From NCBI RefSeq assembly GCF_900114055.1, contig NZ_FORR01000010.1, forward strand, positions 62,001 through 126,000: a stretch of DNA of 64,000 nt, in the 5' to 3' direction. Both the position numbers and the translations under genes were made by a program. Shown one piece after another: positions 25,616-34,736 of this stretch. Each line of letters opens with the position of its first letter. The first letter of the stretch is position 1. The notes below the pieces were generated by a model that was not told where the DNA came from, did no database searches, and saw only the letters and a list, made by a program, of their open reading frames with translations. Source of the DNA: Thermoflavimicrobium dichotomicum (GTDB lineage Bacteria > Bacillota > Bacilli > Thermoactinomycetales > Thermoactinomycetaceae).

Positions 25616-26458
25616 ATGAGAAAATTGAGCTTGTTTTTTTCGGTGGGTCTCGTGCTTTTTTTAGTGGCAGGTTGTAATAATAAAACACAGCCTACCAGTG
25701 CGGATCAAGGGATGCCGTCCCAAGTGAAAACGGAACTGACAGCAGTAGAAGTATTGAAAAAATCGGCTGAGGCAATGAATCAGGAGAAAGGGTTTGTTGC
25801 TCAAAGCAAACAGGAGCAGAAAATCAAACAGGGCAAAGTGGATAAAGTCGTTTCAAGTGAGATGGAAGTTCAAGTGACCAATCAGCCTTTGGCCATGCAT
25901 ATCAAGGGAACGATGGCATCAAATGGCGTAAAAACGCCAGTGGAAATGATTACAGCCAATGGTAAAAGCTATGTGAAATTGGGCAAAAAATGGATGAAAG
26001 AACCGGAAACGAAAACAGAGCAGGCTGAAAATCCATCAGATCAATTGAAAAAAGCACAGCAAGCCATAACTGCCCTGGAAGGCGGAAGCACATCGCCACA
26101 AGGGGTTAAAGTAACCAAAGAAAATGGCTTTTATATAGTGGAAATTACCAAAGAAGCCATTGCAAATGAGCAGTTTAAAGCCATGTTGGCAGAGGAAGTC
26201 AAACAGGCACTCAAAGGTTCGCTGAGTAGCAAGAAAAAGCAAAACGAATTGCAAGTAGATCAAATCCAGTTTGAAGAGTATAATCAAAAAATCTGGATTG
26301 ACGCACAAACCTTCAAATATTCCAAGCAATCTGTTGCTTACAGCATGACGATTCCTGGGAAAAAATCCCCGCTCAAGTTGGATCTGAAATTGGAGATGAA
26401 TGTAAAAGGTCCATTTGAAGGGAAAATTGAAATTCCTGTAGATGCAAAGAAATCATAA
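25616..26458 (+). CDS. Lipoprotein of the DUF6612/LppX-like type (paralogue B)
   Basis: 280-aa lipoprotein, signal MRKLSLFFSVGLVLFL with lipobox VAGC. It shares architecture with the 21731 protein: LTAVEVLKKSAEAMN near the mature N-terminus (compare LSPMEVLMKSNEAMN) and KGPFEGKIEIP at the end. Half-barrel ligand-binding fold is inferred. GAGGTGG precedes ATG 25616. Single gene with a terminator. Together with paralogue A it brackets the VWA lipoprotein and the anti-sigma gene. Confidence 0.78.
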   Translation: MRKLSLFFSVGLVLFLVAGCNNKTQPTSADQGMPSQVKTELTAVEVLKKSAEAMNQEKGFVAQSKQEQKIKQGKVDKVVSSEMEVQVTNQPLAMHIKGTMASNGVKTPVEMITANGKSYVKLGKKWMKEPETKTEQAENPSDQLKKAQQAITALEGGSTSPQGVKVTKENGFYIVEITKEAIANEQFKAMLAEEVKQALKGSLSSKKKQNELQVDQIQFEEYNQKIWIDAQTFKYSKQSVAYSMTIPGKKSPLKLDLKLEMNVKGPFEGKIEIPVDAKKS

Positions 26459-26469
26459 TTTTTTTAACT

Positions 26470-26517
26470 AAAGGGATTTTGCCTCTAACAATAAGAGGGG
26501 GTGAATCCCTTTTTTAT
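26470..26517 (+). terminator. Terminator after lipoprotein B
   Basis: AAGGGATT...AATCCCTT with an inner CCTCT/AGAGG stem, then TTTTTATTTT. Confidence 0.75.
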
Positions 26518-26630
26518 TTTGAATATTAGGTTTTGAAAGAATATATTTCTTTATATGAACAGTGCACTGGTTTTTTAAAAGGTTTATAATGAATTGTAAC
26601 AAAATTTTTGATGGAAAGAAGGGGAGAAAG

Positions 26631-27257
26631 ATGTCGGTACGGGTTCGAACCTATACGCTAGCAGATTATCCGGGGTTGTTACAAGTGCAAAGAGAAGCTT
26701 TTCCACCCCCGTTTCCAGAAGAATTGCTTTGGAGCAAGGAGCAAATTCGGTCTCATATTGAAACGTTCCCGGAAGGAGCGATGGTGGCGGAGATTGACGG
26801 GGAAATTGTTGGTTCTGCCACATCCTTGATCATTCAGTATACAGGCGAGCCACATACATGGGCGGAAGTGGCAGATCATGGATTTATCCGAAACAGTCAT
26901 CAACCAGATGGAGACAGTTTGTATGGAATTGATCTATGTGTTCGTCCTTCTTTTCGTGGACGTGGTGTGGCTCGTGCTTTATATGAAGCGCGGAAAGCAC
27001 TGGTCAGACGTCTCGGTTTGAAACGGTTTTTGGCTGGCTGCCGCATTCCCGGATATCATCAGGTGCATGAACAATATTCAGCAGAAGAATATGTAGAAAA
27101 GGTAAAAAATGGAGAGCTGAATGATTTGGTATTAACGTTTATGATTAAGCAGGGAATGCGTCCTTTGCAGGTGTTGCCGGAGTATCTTGAAGATGAGGAA
27201 TCACTTAATTTTGCTGTGCTGGTAGAATGGCAAAACCCAGACTTAAAGGAGGGATGA
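26631..27257 (+). CDS. GNAT-family N-acetyltransferase
   Basis: 208-aa acetyltransferase; acetyl-CoA motif A is visible as CVRPSFRGRGVARALYEARK near residue 105. GGGGAG precedes ATG 26631. It ends 3 bases before a carbon-nitrogen hydrolase. In many bacteria these two domains form one fused protein (GNAT plus nitrilase), so here the same module is split into two adjacent genes and the products probably act together. The substrate is unknown. Confidence 0.85.
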   Translation: MSVRVRTYTLADYPGLLQVQREAFPPPFPEELLWSKEQIRSHIETFPEGAMVAEIDGEIVGSATSLIIQYTGEPHTWAEVADHGFIRNSHQPDGDSLYGIDLCVRPSFRGRGVARALYEARKALVRRLGLKRFLAGCRIPGYHQVHEQYSAEEYVEKVKNGELNDLVLTFMIKQGMRPLQVLPEYLEDEESLNFAVLVEWQNPDLKEG

Positions 27258-27260
27258 GGG

Positions 27261-28127
27261 ATGTCCTGCGCCAAAATTGGTGTAGTACAGTATGCCGTTT
27301 CGCCACTTCAGTCTGAAGAAGCGTTTTGGAACGGAATTCGGCAGTATGTCGATCAGGCTCAAGCCGAGAATGTGGAATTGCTTATGTTTCCAGAGTATTT
27401 GACTGCTCATCTGTTAAGTTTGAATTCGTCATTGACTCACCGGGAAGCATGTGCTTACTTGGATCAGTTTACAGAAAAATATCTGAGTTTCTTTCAAGAA
27501 ATCAGTCGTGAATCAGGGATCATGATTTTGGGTGGTACGCATATTCATCAGGAGTCGCCCGGAGAGTTTTTCAATGAGGCATTCTTTTTCTGTCCGGATG
27601 GGAGTATAAAGCGGCAGAAAAAGGTTCATTTGATTCCTGAAGAGCGAAAGATCTGGCACTTAACCCCTGGTAAGGATTTTGCTGTTTTCGAGACTCCGCT
27701 GGGAAAGGTGGCGATCTTGATCTGTTATGATATTGAATTTCCAGAGGTGGCACGTTATGTGACCGATCAAGGAGCGGAAATCATTTTGTGCCCGACTTAT
27801 ACAGATGCACCAGCTGGGTATTACCGGGTTCGCTATTGTGCCCAAGCACGCGCGATCGAGAATCAACGTTTTGTAGCGCTATGTGGATTGGTTGGAGAAA
27901 TGCCAGGGAACCCGCAAGTCGATGTGGGGCGCTCACGATGCGGCTTTTTTTCACCCTGCGATCATCCTTTTCCAGCAGATGGTGTGTTAAGGGTGGGAGA
28001 ATGGGATCAGCCGATGCTGCTTACTTGTGAACTCGATTTGGGGCAGTTGCGCAAGAATTGGGAGATAGGGCAGGTTTCTCCATTTAAGGATCGTCGACCT
28101 GAAGTATATCAAGAGTGGGGAGCATGA
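27261..28127 (+). CDS. Carbon-nitrogen hydrolase (nitrilase superfamily)
   Basis: 288-aa amidohydrolase. Catalytic Glu in LLMFPEYLT near 44, Lys in KKVHLIPEE near 120, Cys in VAILICYDIEFPE near 155. It likely cleaves an amide in a small metabolite. GGAGGG precedes ATG 27261; it lies 3 bases after the GNAT gene, so the two are translationally coupled. The two-domain fusion of this family supports a shared pathway. Confidence 0.87.
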   Translation: MSCAKIGVVQYAVSPLQSEEAFWNGIRQYVDQAQAENVELLMFPEYLTAHLLSLNSSLTHREACAYLDQFTEKYLSFFQEISRESGIMILGGTHIHQESPGEFFNEAFFFCPDGSIKRQKKVHLIPEERKIWHLTPGKDFAVFETPLGKVAILICYDIEFPEVARYVTDQGAEIILCPTYTDAPAGYYRVRYCAQARAIENQRFVALCGLVGEMPGNPQVDVGRSRCGFFSPCDHPFPADGVLRVGEWDQPMLLTCELDLGQLRKNWEIGQVSPFKDRRPEVYQEWGA

Positions 28128-28264
28128 AAAAACATTCTTTGTATTCGAATAGTACAGATAGAACAGATGGACACAATTTTGTCATTAATATATAACAGAT
28201 GGGGAAAGATAACTATAACAAACACCCTGTAGAAAAATATTCGTATTTGTCAGTCTATTAGTGT

Positions 28265-28295
28265 AAACCCTTGAATTTCAAGGGTTTTATTTTGT
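28265..28295 (+). terminator. Terminator downstream of the nitrilase gene
   Basis: AAACCCTTGA / TCAAGGGTTT followed by TATTTTGTG; about 140 bases after the stop codon. Confidence 0.7.
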
Positions 28296-28691
28296 GTAAC
28301 TTTTTACCACACAAAAAATCTAGTTAAAATACCTTTACATTGTATTTATTGATTAGTAATCTCTATATTAGTAAGAAAGAAGAATATAAAGGCTGTTGGC
28401 ACATCGAAGGAATCATCGGCTGTGACAAGAAACCGATTCCAGTGTGTCCATGTTTGGTCAACGGCTTGTATGTCAGTTGGAAAAGATGGTTGAGAATAGT
28501 GGAGAAGAGTTGGATTGTTGACATGTGGAGCAGGAAATTGTTTTTCGAAGATTGACTTGAGCGGGCAAAAAATGTAGCAACTCGAAAGCAGTTTTGCGAT
28601 TCAGACGAATTTTGTCAGCAATCGTGAGCATCTTTTTTCCTTCACTAGGTATTCTATGAATAAATGAATCTTATGGACTGGGGTGAATTCT
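28296..28691. other. Intergenic region before the pdh operon
   Basis: About 400 bases with no supported gene. A 71-codon frame from 28340 has no ribosome site or family features. TTGACT-17-TAGCAA (about 28553-28581) is a weak promoter candidate for pdhA. Confidence 0.35.
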
Positions 28692-29771
28692 GTGGCGTTA
28701 GATATGCAAAAAGAGTTTAAAATGCTGCAAATTCTGGATACAGACGGTAATATTGTCAAAGGTCAAAAGACACCAAAGCTTAGAGATGAAGAGTTGAAAA
28801 ACCTGTATCGTTGGATGTTGCGTCTACGTGTGTATGATGCTCTGGCAATCAAATTGAATCGTCAGGGACGTTTGGGATTCTATGCGCCACTCGGTGGTCA
28901 GGAAGCATGCCAGATTGGTGCGATGGCTGCACTGAGAAAAACAGACTGGTTGTTCCCAAGCTATCGTGATTTGGGAGCGGCCATGTACCATGGTTGGCCG
29001 ATTGCCGATACCTTCAAATGGTCGCGTGGACAAATCGGTGGAATGAAAATTCCAGAAGATGTAAACATGTTCCCGCCACAAATTATCATTGCGATGCAAA
29101 CCATTCATGCTGCTGGTGCCGGTTGGAAATTCCGCCTGAAAGGGGAAGATCATGTAGCGATTACCTTCTTTGGTGACGGGGCTACTTCTGAGGGAGATTT
29201 CCATGAAGGACTGAACTTTGCAGCTGTAAACAATGCACAAACCATTTTCTTCAATCAAAATAACGGTTATGCGATCAGTGTACCACTCCGTAAACAAACC
29301 AAATCCGAAACCATTGCTCAAAAAGCTCTTGCTTATGGCATGAAAGGTGTTCGGATTGATGGAAATGATATCTTCGCTGTGTACACAGCTGTTTCCGAAG
29401 CAGCAGAACGCGCGCGCAAAGGTGAAGGACCAACGCTCATTGAAGCTGTTACATATCGCCTGGGGCCGCACAGTATGTCTGGCGACGATCCAACTCGTTA
29501 TCGTCCTAAATCGGAAGAGATTGAGTGGAAAGAAGGAAAAGATCCAGTCAAACGTTTCCGTCTCTATCTCGAGAAAAAAGGTCTGTGGACCGAAGAATGG
29601 GAGAAAGAAATCGAACAGGAGATGAAAGCAGAAATCAGCGCAGCGATCAACGAAGTACAAAAAGCACCGATCGGCGAAGTAGAGGAAATCATGGAATACG
29701 TCTACGATGAAATGCCAGCTGAGCTGAAAAGACAACATGCGGAAGTACTCTCTTGGAAGGAGGCAAAATAA
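28692..29771 (+). CDS. pdhA: Pyruvate dehydrogenase E1 alpha subunit
   Basis: Thiamin-dependent E1 alpha chain: decarboxylates pyruvate and passes the hydroxyethyl group to lipoyl-E2. About 359 aa. TPP motif GDGATSEGDFHEGLNFAAVNN near residue 160 is intact, as is the phosphorylation-loop-like YRLGPHSMSGDDPTRYR. GTG 28692 has GGGGTGA upstream; ATG 28707 is the alternative. The operon order E1a-E1b-E2-E3 is that of Bacillus. Confidence 0.95.
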   Translation: MALDMQKEFKMLQILDTDGNIVKGQKTPKLRDEELKNLYRWMLRLRVYDALAIKLNRQGRLGFYAPLGGQEACQIGAMAALRKTDWLFPSYRDLGAAMYHGWPIADTFKWSRGQIGGMKIPEDVNMFPPQIIIAMQTIHAAGAGWKFRLKGEDHVAITFFGDGATSEGDFHEGLNFAAVNNAQTIFFNQNNGYAISVPLRKQTKSETIAQKALAYGMKGVRIDGNDIFAVYTAVSEAAERARKGEGPTLIEAVTYRLGPHSMSGDDPTRYRPKSEEIEWKEGKDPVKRFRLYLEKKGLWTEEWEKEIEQEMKAEISAAINEVQKAPIGEVEEIMEYVYDEMPAELKRQHAEVLSWKEAK

Positions 29772-29773
29772 GC

Positions 29774-30754
29774 ATGGCACAAATGACAATGATTCAAGCG
29801 ATTAATGATGCTATGCGCGTGGAAATGGAGCGCGATGAAAACGTTATCGTATTAGGGGAAGACGTAGGTGTTAACGGTGGCGTATTCCGTGCAACCGATG
29901 GCCTGCAAAAACAATTTGGTGAAAATCGTTCGATTGATACCCCGTTGGCGGAGTCCGGAATCGTTGGTACTGCGGTAGCGATGGCAGCACTTGGCATGCG
30001 TCCAATCGCTGAGATCCAGTTTGGCGGATTTATTTACGAAGCGATGGATGCGGTTTGTACTCAGGCAGCCCGTCTACGGTTCCGTACGGGCGGACGTTTT
30101 AACTGCCCACTTGTGATTCGGATGCCATATGGTGGTGGAGCAAAAACTCCAGAAATGCACTCGGACAGCTTTGAAGCGTTGTTCTTGCATACACCTGGAC
30201 TGAAAGTGGTAGTTCCAAGCAACCCATATGATGCAAAAGGACTCTTGATCTCTGCAATCCGTGATAATGATCCTGTCATTTTCTATGAAAATATGCCACT
30301 TTATCGTTCGGTCAAACAGGAAGTACCAGAAGGAGCTTATACAGTTCCAATCGGAAAAGCCAATGTTGTCAAAGAAGGTAATGATGTAACCGTGATCGCT
30401 TACGGAAACATGGTTCGTCTTTCTCAACAGGCGATCGAAGCAGTAGAAAAAGAGCGTGGAGTCAGTATCGAACTGATTGATCTTCGTACCATTTCTCCGT
30501 TGGATATGGACACGATCTTTGAATCCGTAGATAAAACGGGTCGTGTAGTCATTGTGCACGAAGCTGTTCGTACGGGTGGGGTAGGTGCAGAAATCATTGC
30601 ACGGATTAACGAAGAGCGTATCCTGAAATTGGAAGCGCCATGTGTTCGTGTGACGGCTCCAGATACTCCTTACCCACCAACCTTGATCGAGGATAAATGG
30701 TTGCCAACGAAAGGGCGTATCGCTGCAGGTATCAAGAAAGTACTTGACTTCTAA
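29774..30754 (+). CDS. pdhB: Pyruvate dehydrogenase E1 beta subunit
   Basis: 326 aa; partner of PdhA in the alpha2beta2 E1. The N-terminal half binds the TPP pyrimidine (VIVLGEDVGVNGGVF), and the C-terminal transketolase-like domain is complete. ATG 29774 lies 2 bases after the pdhA stop, with AAGGAGG inside the pdhA end, showing tight coupling. Confidence 0.95.
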   Translation: MAQMTMIQAINDAMRVEMERDENVIVLGEDVGVNGGVFRATDGLQKQFGENRSIDTPLAESGIVGTAVAMAALGMRPIAEIQFGGFIYEAMDAVCTQAARLRFRTGGRFNCPLVIRMPYGGGAKTPEMHSDSFEALFLHTPGLKVVVPSNPYDAKGLLISAIRDNDPVIFYENMPLYRSVKQEVPEGAYTVPIGKANVVKEGNDVTVIAYGNMVRLSQQAIEAVEKERGVSIELIDLRTISPLDMDTIFESVDKTGRVVIVHEAVRTGGVGAEIIARINEERILKLEAPCVRVTAPDTPYPPTLIEDKWLPTKGRIAAGIKKVLDF

Positions 30755-30785
30755 TGTTGGAAATTGAAAAAGGGAGGAACTGTAC

Positions 30786-32075
30786 GTGGCAGCATTTGAA
30801 TTTAAGTTGCCAGATGTGGGTGAAGGAATCCACGAAGGTGAAGTCGTAAAACTGCATGTTAAAGAAGGAGATCGGATTGAAGAGTTCGATACCTTTGCTG
30901 AAATCCAAACAGATAAAGCAGTGGTTGAAATTCCAGCGCCTGTTACTGGTACAGTGAAAGAGTTACGGGTAAAAGAAGGAGAAATTGCGATTGTAGGCTC
31001 TGTGATCGCTGTCTTTGAAGTTGAAGGAGCAGCCCCAGCGGCTGAAGCGTCGGAAGCGAAAGAAGAAGGTCAACCGGAGAAAGTGGAAGCAAAAACGGAG
31101 GTTTCTGCACCAGCCCCAGCAGCTTCTGCTCCAACGAGTGCGGATAAACGCAGAAACGTTTTAGCTATGCCGTCCGTTCGTAAACTGGCTCGTGAATTGG
31201 GAGTCGATATTACACAAGTAACAGGAACCGGAAAAAATGGACGGATCACTGCTGAGGATGTACAGGCATTTGCTCGCGGTGAACAGCAAGTAAATGCACA
31301 AGCCGTTGCAGCAGAAGAAAAAGCCCCAGCAAAAGAAACGGCTATCCAAAGAACACCAATTGAAACAGTTGGAACAGAAGAGCGTATCCCGCTACGTGGA
31401 ATTCGCCGTACGATTTCCAAACGGATGGTAGAAAGCAAACATACGGCTCCGCATGTAACCCTAATGGATGAAATTGATGCATCGGAGTTAATTGCTCTCA
31501 GAAAATGGGGTAAAGAATTAGCGGCAGAACGCAACATTAAGCTGACCTATTTGCCATTTATTATCAAAGCGGTAATTGCTGCGCTCCGTGAGTTCCCAAC
31601 GCTAAACGCATCGATCGATGATGAAAAAGAAGAAATCATCATCAAACATTATTACCACATTGGTTTGGCTGCGGCGACAGACAACGGTTTGATGGTTCCT
31701 GTCATTAAAGATGCCGATCGCAAATCCATCTTTGATCTGGCCGATGAGATTACAGACAAAGCAAATCGGGCACGTGATATGAAGCTGGATCCAAGCGAAC
31801 TGAAAGGTAGCACATTCACAATCACCAATATCGGTTCGTTTGGTGGCATGTTCTTCACGCCAATCATCAACTACCCAGAAGTGGCGATTTTAGGTGTTGG
31901 AACGATTAAAGAAAAACCGGTTGCCATCAATGGTGAAGTTGTGATTCGTCCGTTGATGTTCGTATCCTTAAGCTTTGACCATCGCTTGATCGATGGTGAT
32001 GTAGCGGCTCGTTTCCTCAGTCGGGTAAAACAACTGTTAGAGAATCCCAAATTATTAATGATGGAGATGAGATAA
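30786..32075 (+). CDS. pdhC: Dihydrolipoamide acetyltransferase (E2)
   Basis: 429 aa. One lipoyl domain (1-77; lipoyl-Lys in [11 protein letters not shown] near 43), an Ala/Pro/Glu-rich linker, a peripheral-subunit-binding domain ([16 protein letters not shown] near 128), a second linker, and the CoA-acetyltransferase core with active-site [10 protein letters not shown] near the C-terminus. GTG 30786 has GGGAGG upstream. It forms the 60-mer core in Bacillus relatives. GcvH in this window may relay its lipoyl group. Confidence 0.95.
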   Translation: MAAFEFKLPDVGEGIHEGEVVKLHVKEGDRIEEFDTFAEIQTDKAVVEIPAPVTGTVKELRVKEGEIAIVGSVIAVFEVEGAAPAAEASEAKEEGQPEKVEAKTEVSAPAPAASAPTSADKRRNVLAMPSVRKLARELGVDITQVTGTGKNGRITAEDVQAFARGEQQVNAQAVAAEEKAPAKETAIQRTPIETVGTEERIPLRGIRRTISKRMVESKHTAPHVTLMDEIDASELIALRKWGKELAAERNIKLTYLPFIIKAVIAALREFPTLNASIDDEKEEIIIKHYYHIGLAAATDNGLMVPVIKDADRKSIFDLADEITDKANRARDMKLDPSELKGSTFTITNIGSFGGMFFTPIINYPEVAILGVGTIKEKPVAINGEVVIRPLMFVSLSFDHRLIDGDVAARFLSRVKQLLENPKLLMMEMR

Positions 32076-32076
32076 G

Positions 32077-33498
32077 ATGGTAGTAGGAGACTTCGCTAAA
32101 GAAGTTGATGTGCTCGTCATTGGAGCGGGTCCCGGTGGTTATGTGGCCGCCATTCGTGCGGCCCAATTGGGACGCAAGGTAACGATTGTGGACAAAGATG
32201 CTTTGGGTGGCGTATGCCTGAATCGTGGCTGTATTCCTTCGAAGGCGATTATCAGCGCTGCTGAAAGATATCATCATATGAAAGATTCAGCTGATATGGG
32301 GCTGGAAGTTACAGGTGAAGTTCGTGTCAATATGCCAAAATTGATCGAGTGGAAGAACTCGGTGGTCAATAAGCTGACAGGTGGCGTAAAGCAACTGTTA
32401 AAAGGAAACAATGTAGAAATCGTTTCTGGAGAAGCTTATTTCAGTGGAACCAATACCGTTCGGATTTCGACCGAAGATTCCAGCCAAACCTATCAGTTTA
32501 ATGACTGCATTATTGCCACAGGATCCCGTCCAGCAGAGTTACCGATTTTGCGTTTTGATGGCAAACGGATTCTTTCTTCAACAGAAGCACTCAATTTGAA
32601 GGAAGTACCCAATCGCCTGATCGTCGTTGGTGGTGGATATATCGGTCTTGAATTGGGAACTGCTTATGCAAAATTAGGTAGCCAAGTCACCATTTTAGAA
32701 GGAACCAAGTCGCTCTTGCCAGGAACGGATCCAGCTCTCACCCGTATGGTAACTCGCCGTTTGAAAAAGTTGGGTGTCACCGTCGTAACGGAAGCATTTG
32801 TACAAGGCGGTGAAGTCAATGGAGACGAAGTGACTGTAAAAGCGGAAGTCAAAGGAGAAGAAAAAACATTCACCGGAGACTACTGCCTGGTGTCGGTTGG
32901 CCGGAAGCCAAACACCGATGAATTGGGTCTTGATCTCATTGGTGTCGAGTTGGATGAGCGTGGGTTTATCAAAATCGATAATCAATGCCGGACAAATGTG
33001 GAACACATTTATGCCATTGGGGATTGCGCTGGCGGCGCTCTTCTCGCCCATAAAGCGAGTTATGAGGCCAAAGTGGCTGCAGAAGCCATGTCTGGGCATC
33101 CAAGTGTGATTGATTATCAAGCCATGCCATTTGTCATCTTCAGTGATCCAGAAATTGCTTACACTGGACTCACGGAAGAGCAAGCAAAAGCAGAAGGTTA
33201 TACTCCTGCTGTAAGCCGCTTTGCCTTCCAGGCAAATGGTCGGGCTCTGTCCATGAACAATGCCGATGGTTTTGTGCAAATTGTAGCAGACCAGGAAACG
33301 AAGCGAGTTCTTGGAGCACAAATCGTCGGACCGGAAGCATCCAGCTTGATCAGTGAGATCGTCTTGGCGATTGAAATGGGAGCAACCGCTGAAGATATTG
33401 CTCTGACCATTCATGCTCATCCGACCTTGCCAGAAACGGTGATGGAAGCAGCTGAGGGAATATTGGGTCATGCCATTCACATGGTAAATAAGAAATAA
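32077..33498 (+). CDS. pdhD: Dihydrolipoamide dehydrogenase (E3)
   Basis: 473-aa flavoprotein that re-oxidises dihydrolipoyl groups with NAD. FAD motif VIGAGPGGYVAAIRAAQLG, redox disulfide GGVCLNRGCIPSK near 48, NAD motif VVGGGYIGLELG near 180, and the C-terminal HAHPTLPETVMEA with the catalytic His are all intact. It begins 1 base after pdhC. Confidence 0.95.
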   Translation: MVVGDFAKEVDVLVIGAGPGGYVAAIRAAQLGRKVTIVDKDALGGVCLNRGCIPSKAIISAAERYHHMKDSADMGLEVTGEVRVNMPKLIEWKNSVVNKLTGGVKQLLKGNNVEIVSGEAYFSGTNTVRISTEDSSQTYQFNDCIIATGSRPAELPILRFDGKRILSSTEALNLKEVPNRLIVVGGGYIGLELGTAYAKLGSQVTILEGTKSLLPGTDPALTRMVTRRLKKLGVTVVTEAFVQGGEVNGDEVTVKAEVKGEEKTFTGDYCLVSVGRKPNTDELGLDLIGVELDERGFIKIDNQCRTNVEHIYAIGDCAGGALLAHKASYEAKVAAEAMSGHPSVIDYQAMPFVIFSDPEIAYTGLTEEQAKAEGYTPAVSRFAFQANGRALSMNNADGFVQIVADQETKRVLGAQIVGPEASSLISEIVLAIEMGATAEDIALTIHAHPTLPETVMEAAEGILGHAIHMVNKK

Positions 33499-33500
33499 GG

Positions 33501-33532
33501 AAAAGCGCCCTCCTTTTGGGCGCTTTTTTTGT
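33501..33532 (+). terminator. Terminator of the pdh operon
   Basis: AAAGCGCCC / GGGCGCTTT followed by TTTT. Confidence 0.85.
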
Positions 33533-33538
33533 AGAAAA

Positions 33539-34354
33539 TCAATTGTGATTTACATTGAAAAATCCCATGACCTCGACGGTTTCCATGATGTTTACAAAAG
33601 CTTTGGGATCTGTTTCTTTAATCAGTTTTTTGATTTCAGCCAGTTCATGGCGGGTAATGATCATAAATAGCACTTTTCGTTTTTCGTTCGTATAAGCCCC
33701 CTTGCCATCCAACATCGTAATGCCTCGAACAAAACGGGATAATAATACTTCCTTAATCTCTTCTCCACGACTTGTAATAATCATTAAAGTAAGTTTTAAA
33801 TGACTGGTATGAATGGCATCGATTACTTTTCCAGTGATAAAGATCGACAGTAACGTATAAAGTGCGGTGTCCCAGCTAAATAAAAATCCGGAAACAAATA
33901 CCACTACAGCATTCATGAAAAATAGCAAAGAACCAAGTGGAAATTCTTTTTTCCGTGTCAATAGCAGCCCGATAATATCAAAACCTCCTGTGGAAGCAGA
34001 AAATCGAAAAATAAGTCCACTAGCAATACCGGCCAGTACTCCACCAAAGGTGGAAGAAAGGATGGGATCAGTCGAAATGGGCTGAATCGGGATCAAGACA
34101 AGAGCGAGCGAGTTGACCAGTACAGAAAAAATGGTATACCCCATAAACTTTTTCCCTAGCTTTAAATAGCCAAGAATGAACAAGGGGAGATTGAGCACCA
34201 GGTTCACAATTCCTGTGTTGACAGGAGTTAATAAAGAGGTCATCATGGCAATCCCTGAAACGCCTGTGCTTAACACCTTATGTGGCAAGAGAAATAAATT
34301 GTAAGCGACAGCAAGTAAAATCGATGCCAGAAATATAATGACAATCCGAAACAT
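33539..34354 (-). CDS. YitT family membrane protein (DUF161 + DUF2179)
   Basis: 271 aa. The N-terminal part to about 175 has five or six hydrophobic segments with the family's GGFDIIG motif; the C-terminal DUF2179 domain (RGITMLDGKGAYTNEKRKVLFMIITRHEL) is cytoplasmic and PII/ACT-like. The function is not established. It is transcribed away from mntH, sharing an AT-rich divergent region. The start at 34354 (MFRIVIIF) has GGTGATGAAC upstream. Confidence 0.86.
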   Translation of the reverse strand: MFRIVIIFLASILLAVAYNLFLLPHKVLSTGVSGIAMMTSLLTPVNTGIVNLVLNLPLFILGYLKLGKKFMGYTIFSVLVNSLALVLIPIQPISTDPILSSTFGGVLAGIASGLIFRFSASTGGFDIIGLLLTRKKEFPLGSLLFFMNAVVVFVSGFLFSWDTALYTLLSIFITGKVIDAIHTSHLKLTLMIITSRGEEIKEVLLSRFVRGITMLDGKGAYTNEKRKVLFMIITRHELAEIKKLIKETDPKAFVNIMETVEVMGFFNVNHN

Positions 34355-34493
34355 CTGTTCATCACCAAACCTACTACTAAAAGATTTTTTCTTTTTTTAC
34401 CTTTATCGGTATGAACCTATATAACTATACATGAAATGGATCAACAGGGAATAGATATTTATATAAAAGAGAAAAAATGGAAATGGATCTTTA

Positions 34494-34506
34494 GATCATA
34501 ATGATC
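34494..34506. promoter_or_regulatory. Palindrome between yitT-like gene and mntH
   Basis: GATCATAATGATC, perfect 6-1-6. It may be an operator for either divergent gene; no regulator assigned. Confidence 0.25.
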
Positions 34507-34563
34507 GACCAATGAAGTAGGTCATGAATGATGAAAATAAATAAGGGGAGAACAAATTTTCTC

Positions 34564-34593
34564 TTAACACATAAAATGGTTTTACGCTATAAT
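34564..34593 (+). promoter_or_regulatory. Promoter of mntH
   Basis: TTAACA, 18-base spacer, TATAAT. The predicted RNA starts near 34600 and has a leader of about 137 bases. Confidence 0.55.
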
Positions 34594-34600
34594 TAGATTA

Positions 34601-34736
34601 GTGCAACAAATTTTACCTTGTACACAAAACTTCCTTGTTGGGAGTTTCCTTTTTTCTCTGAAATTTTCCTTTGTGCAACAAAGATGCCTCCGTTCACTTA
34701 TTATGGATTATCCAAAAAAGAAAGGAGGAATTTGGA
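34601..34736 (+). promoter_or_regulatory. mntH leader with attenuator-like hairpin
   Basis: The leader contains AAACTTCC/GGGAGTTT (34627-34647) followed by CCTTTTTT, an intrinsic-terminator shape before the gene. A 10-base direct repeat GTGCAACAAA occurs at 34601-34610 and 34673-34682, the second within hairpin CTTTG-TGCAA-CAAAG. A yybP-ykoY manganese aptamer was looked for but not recognised, and no clear MntR box is seen. Confidence 0.45.

Noticed and set aside
26636-26655. tRNA T-arm-like GGGTTCGAACC
   Set aside because: It is inside the GNAT coding sequence (RVRTY) and no acceptor, D or anticodon arm surrounds it.
28340-28555. Small protein upstream of pdhA
   Set aside because: No ribosome site, no family features and unusual composition.
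29837-29852. cre-like sequence in pdhB
   Set aside because: It fails the last consensus base and lies deep in a conserved coding region.
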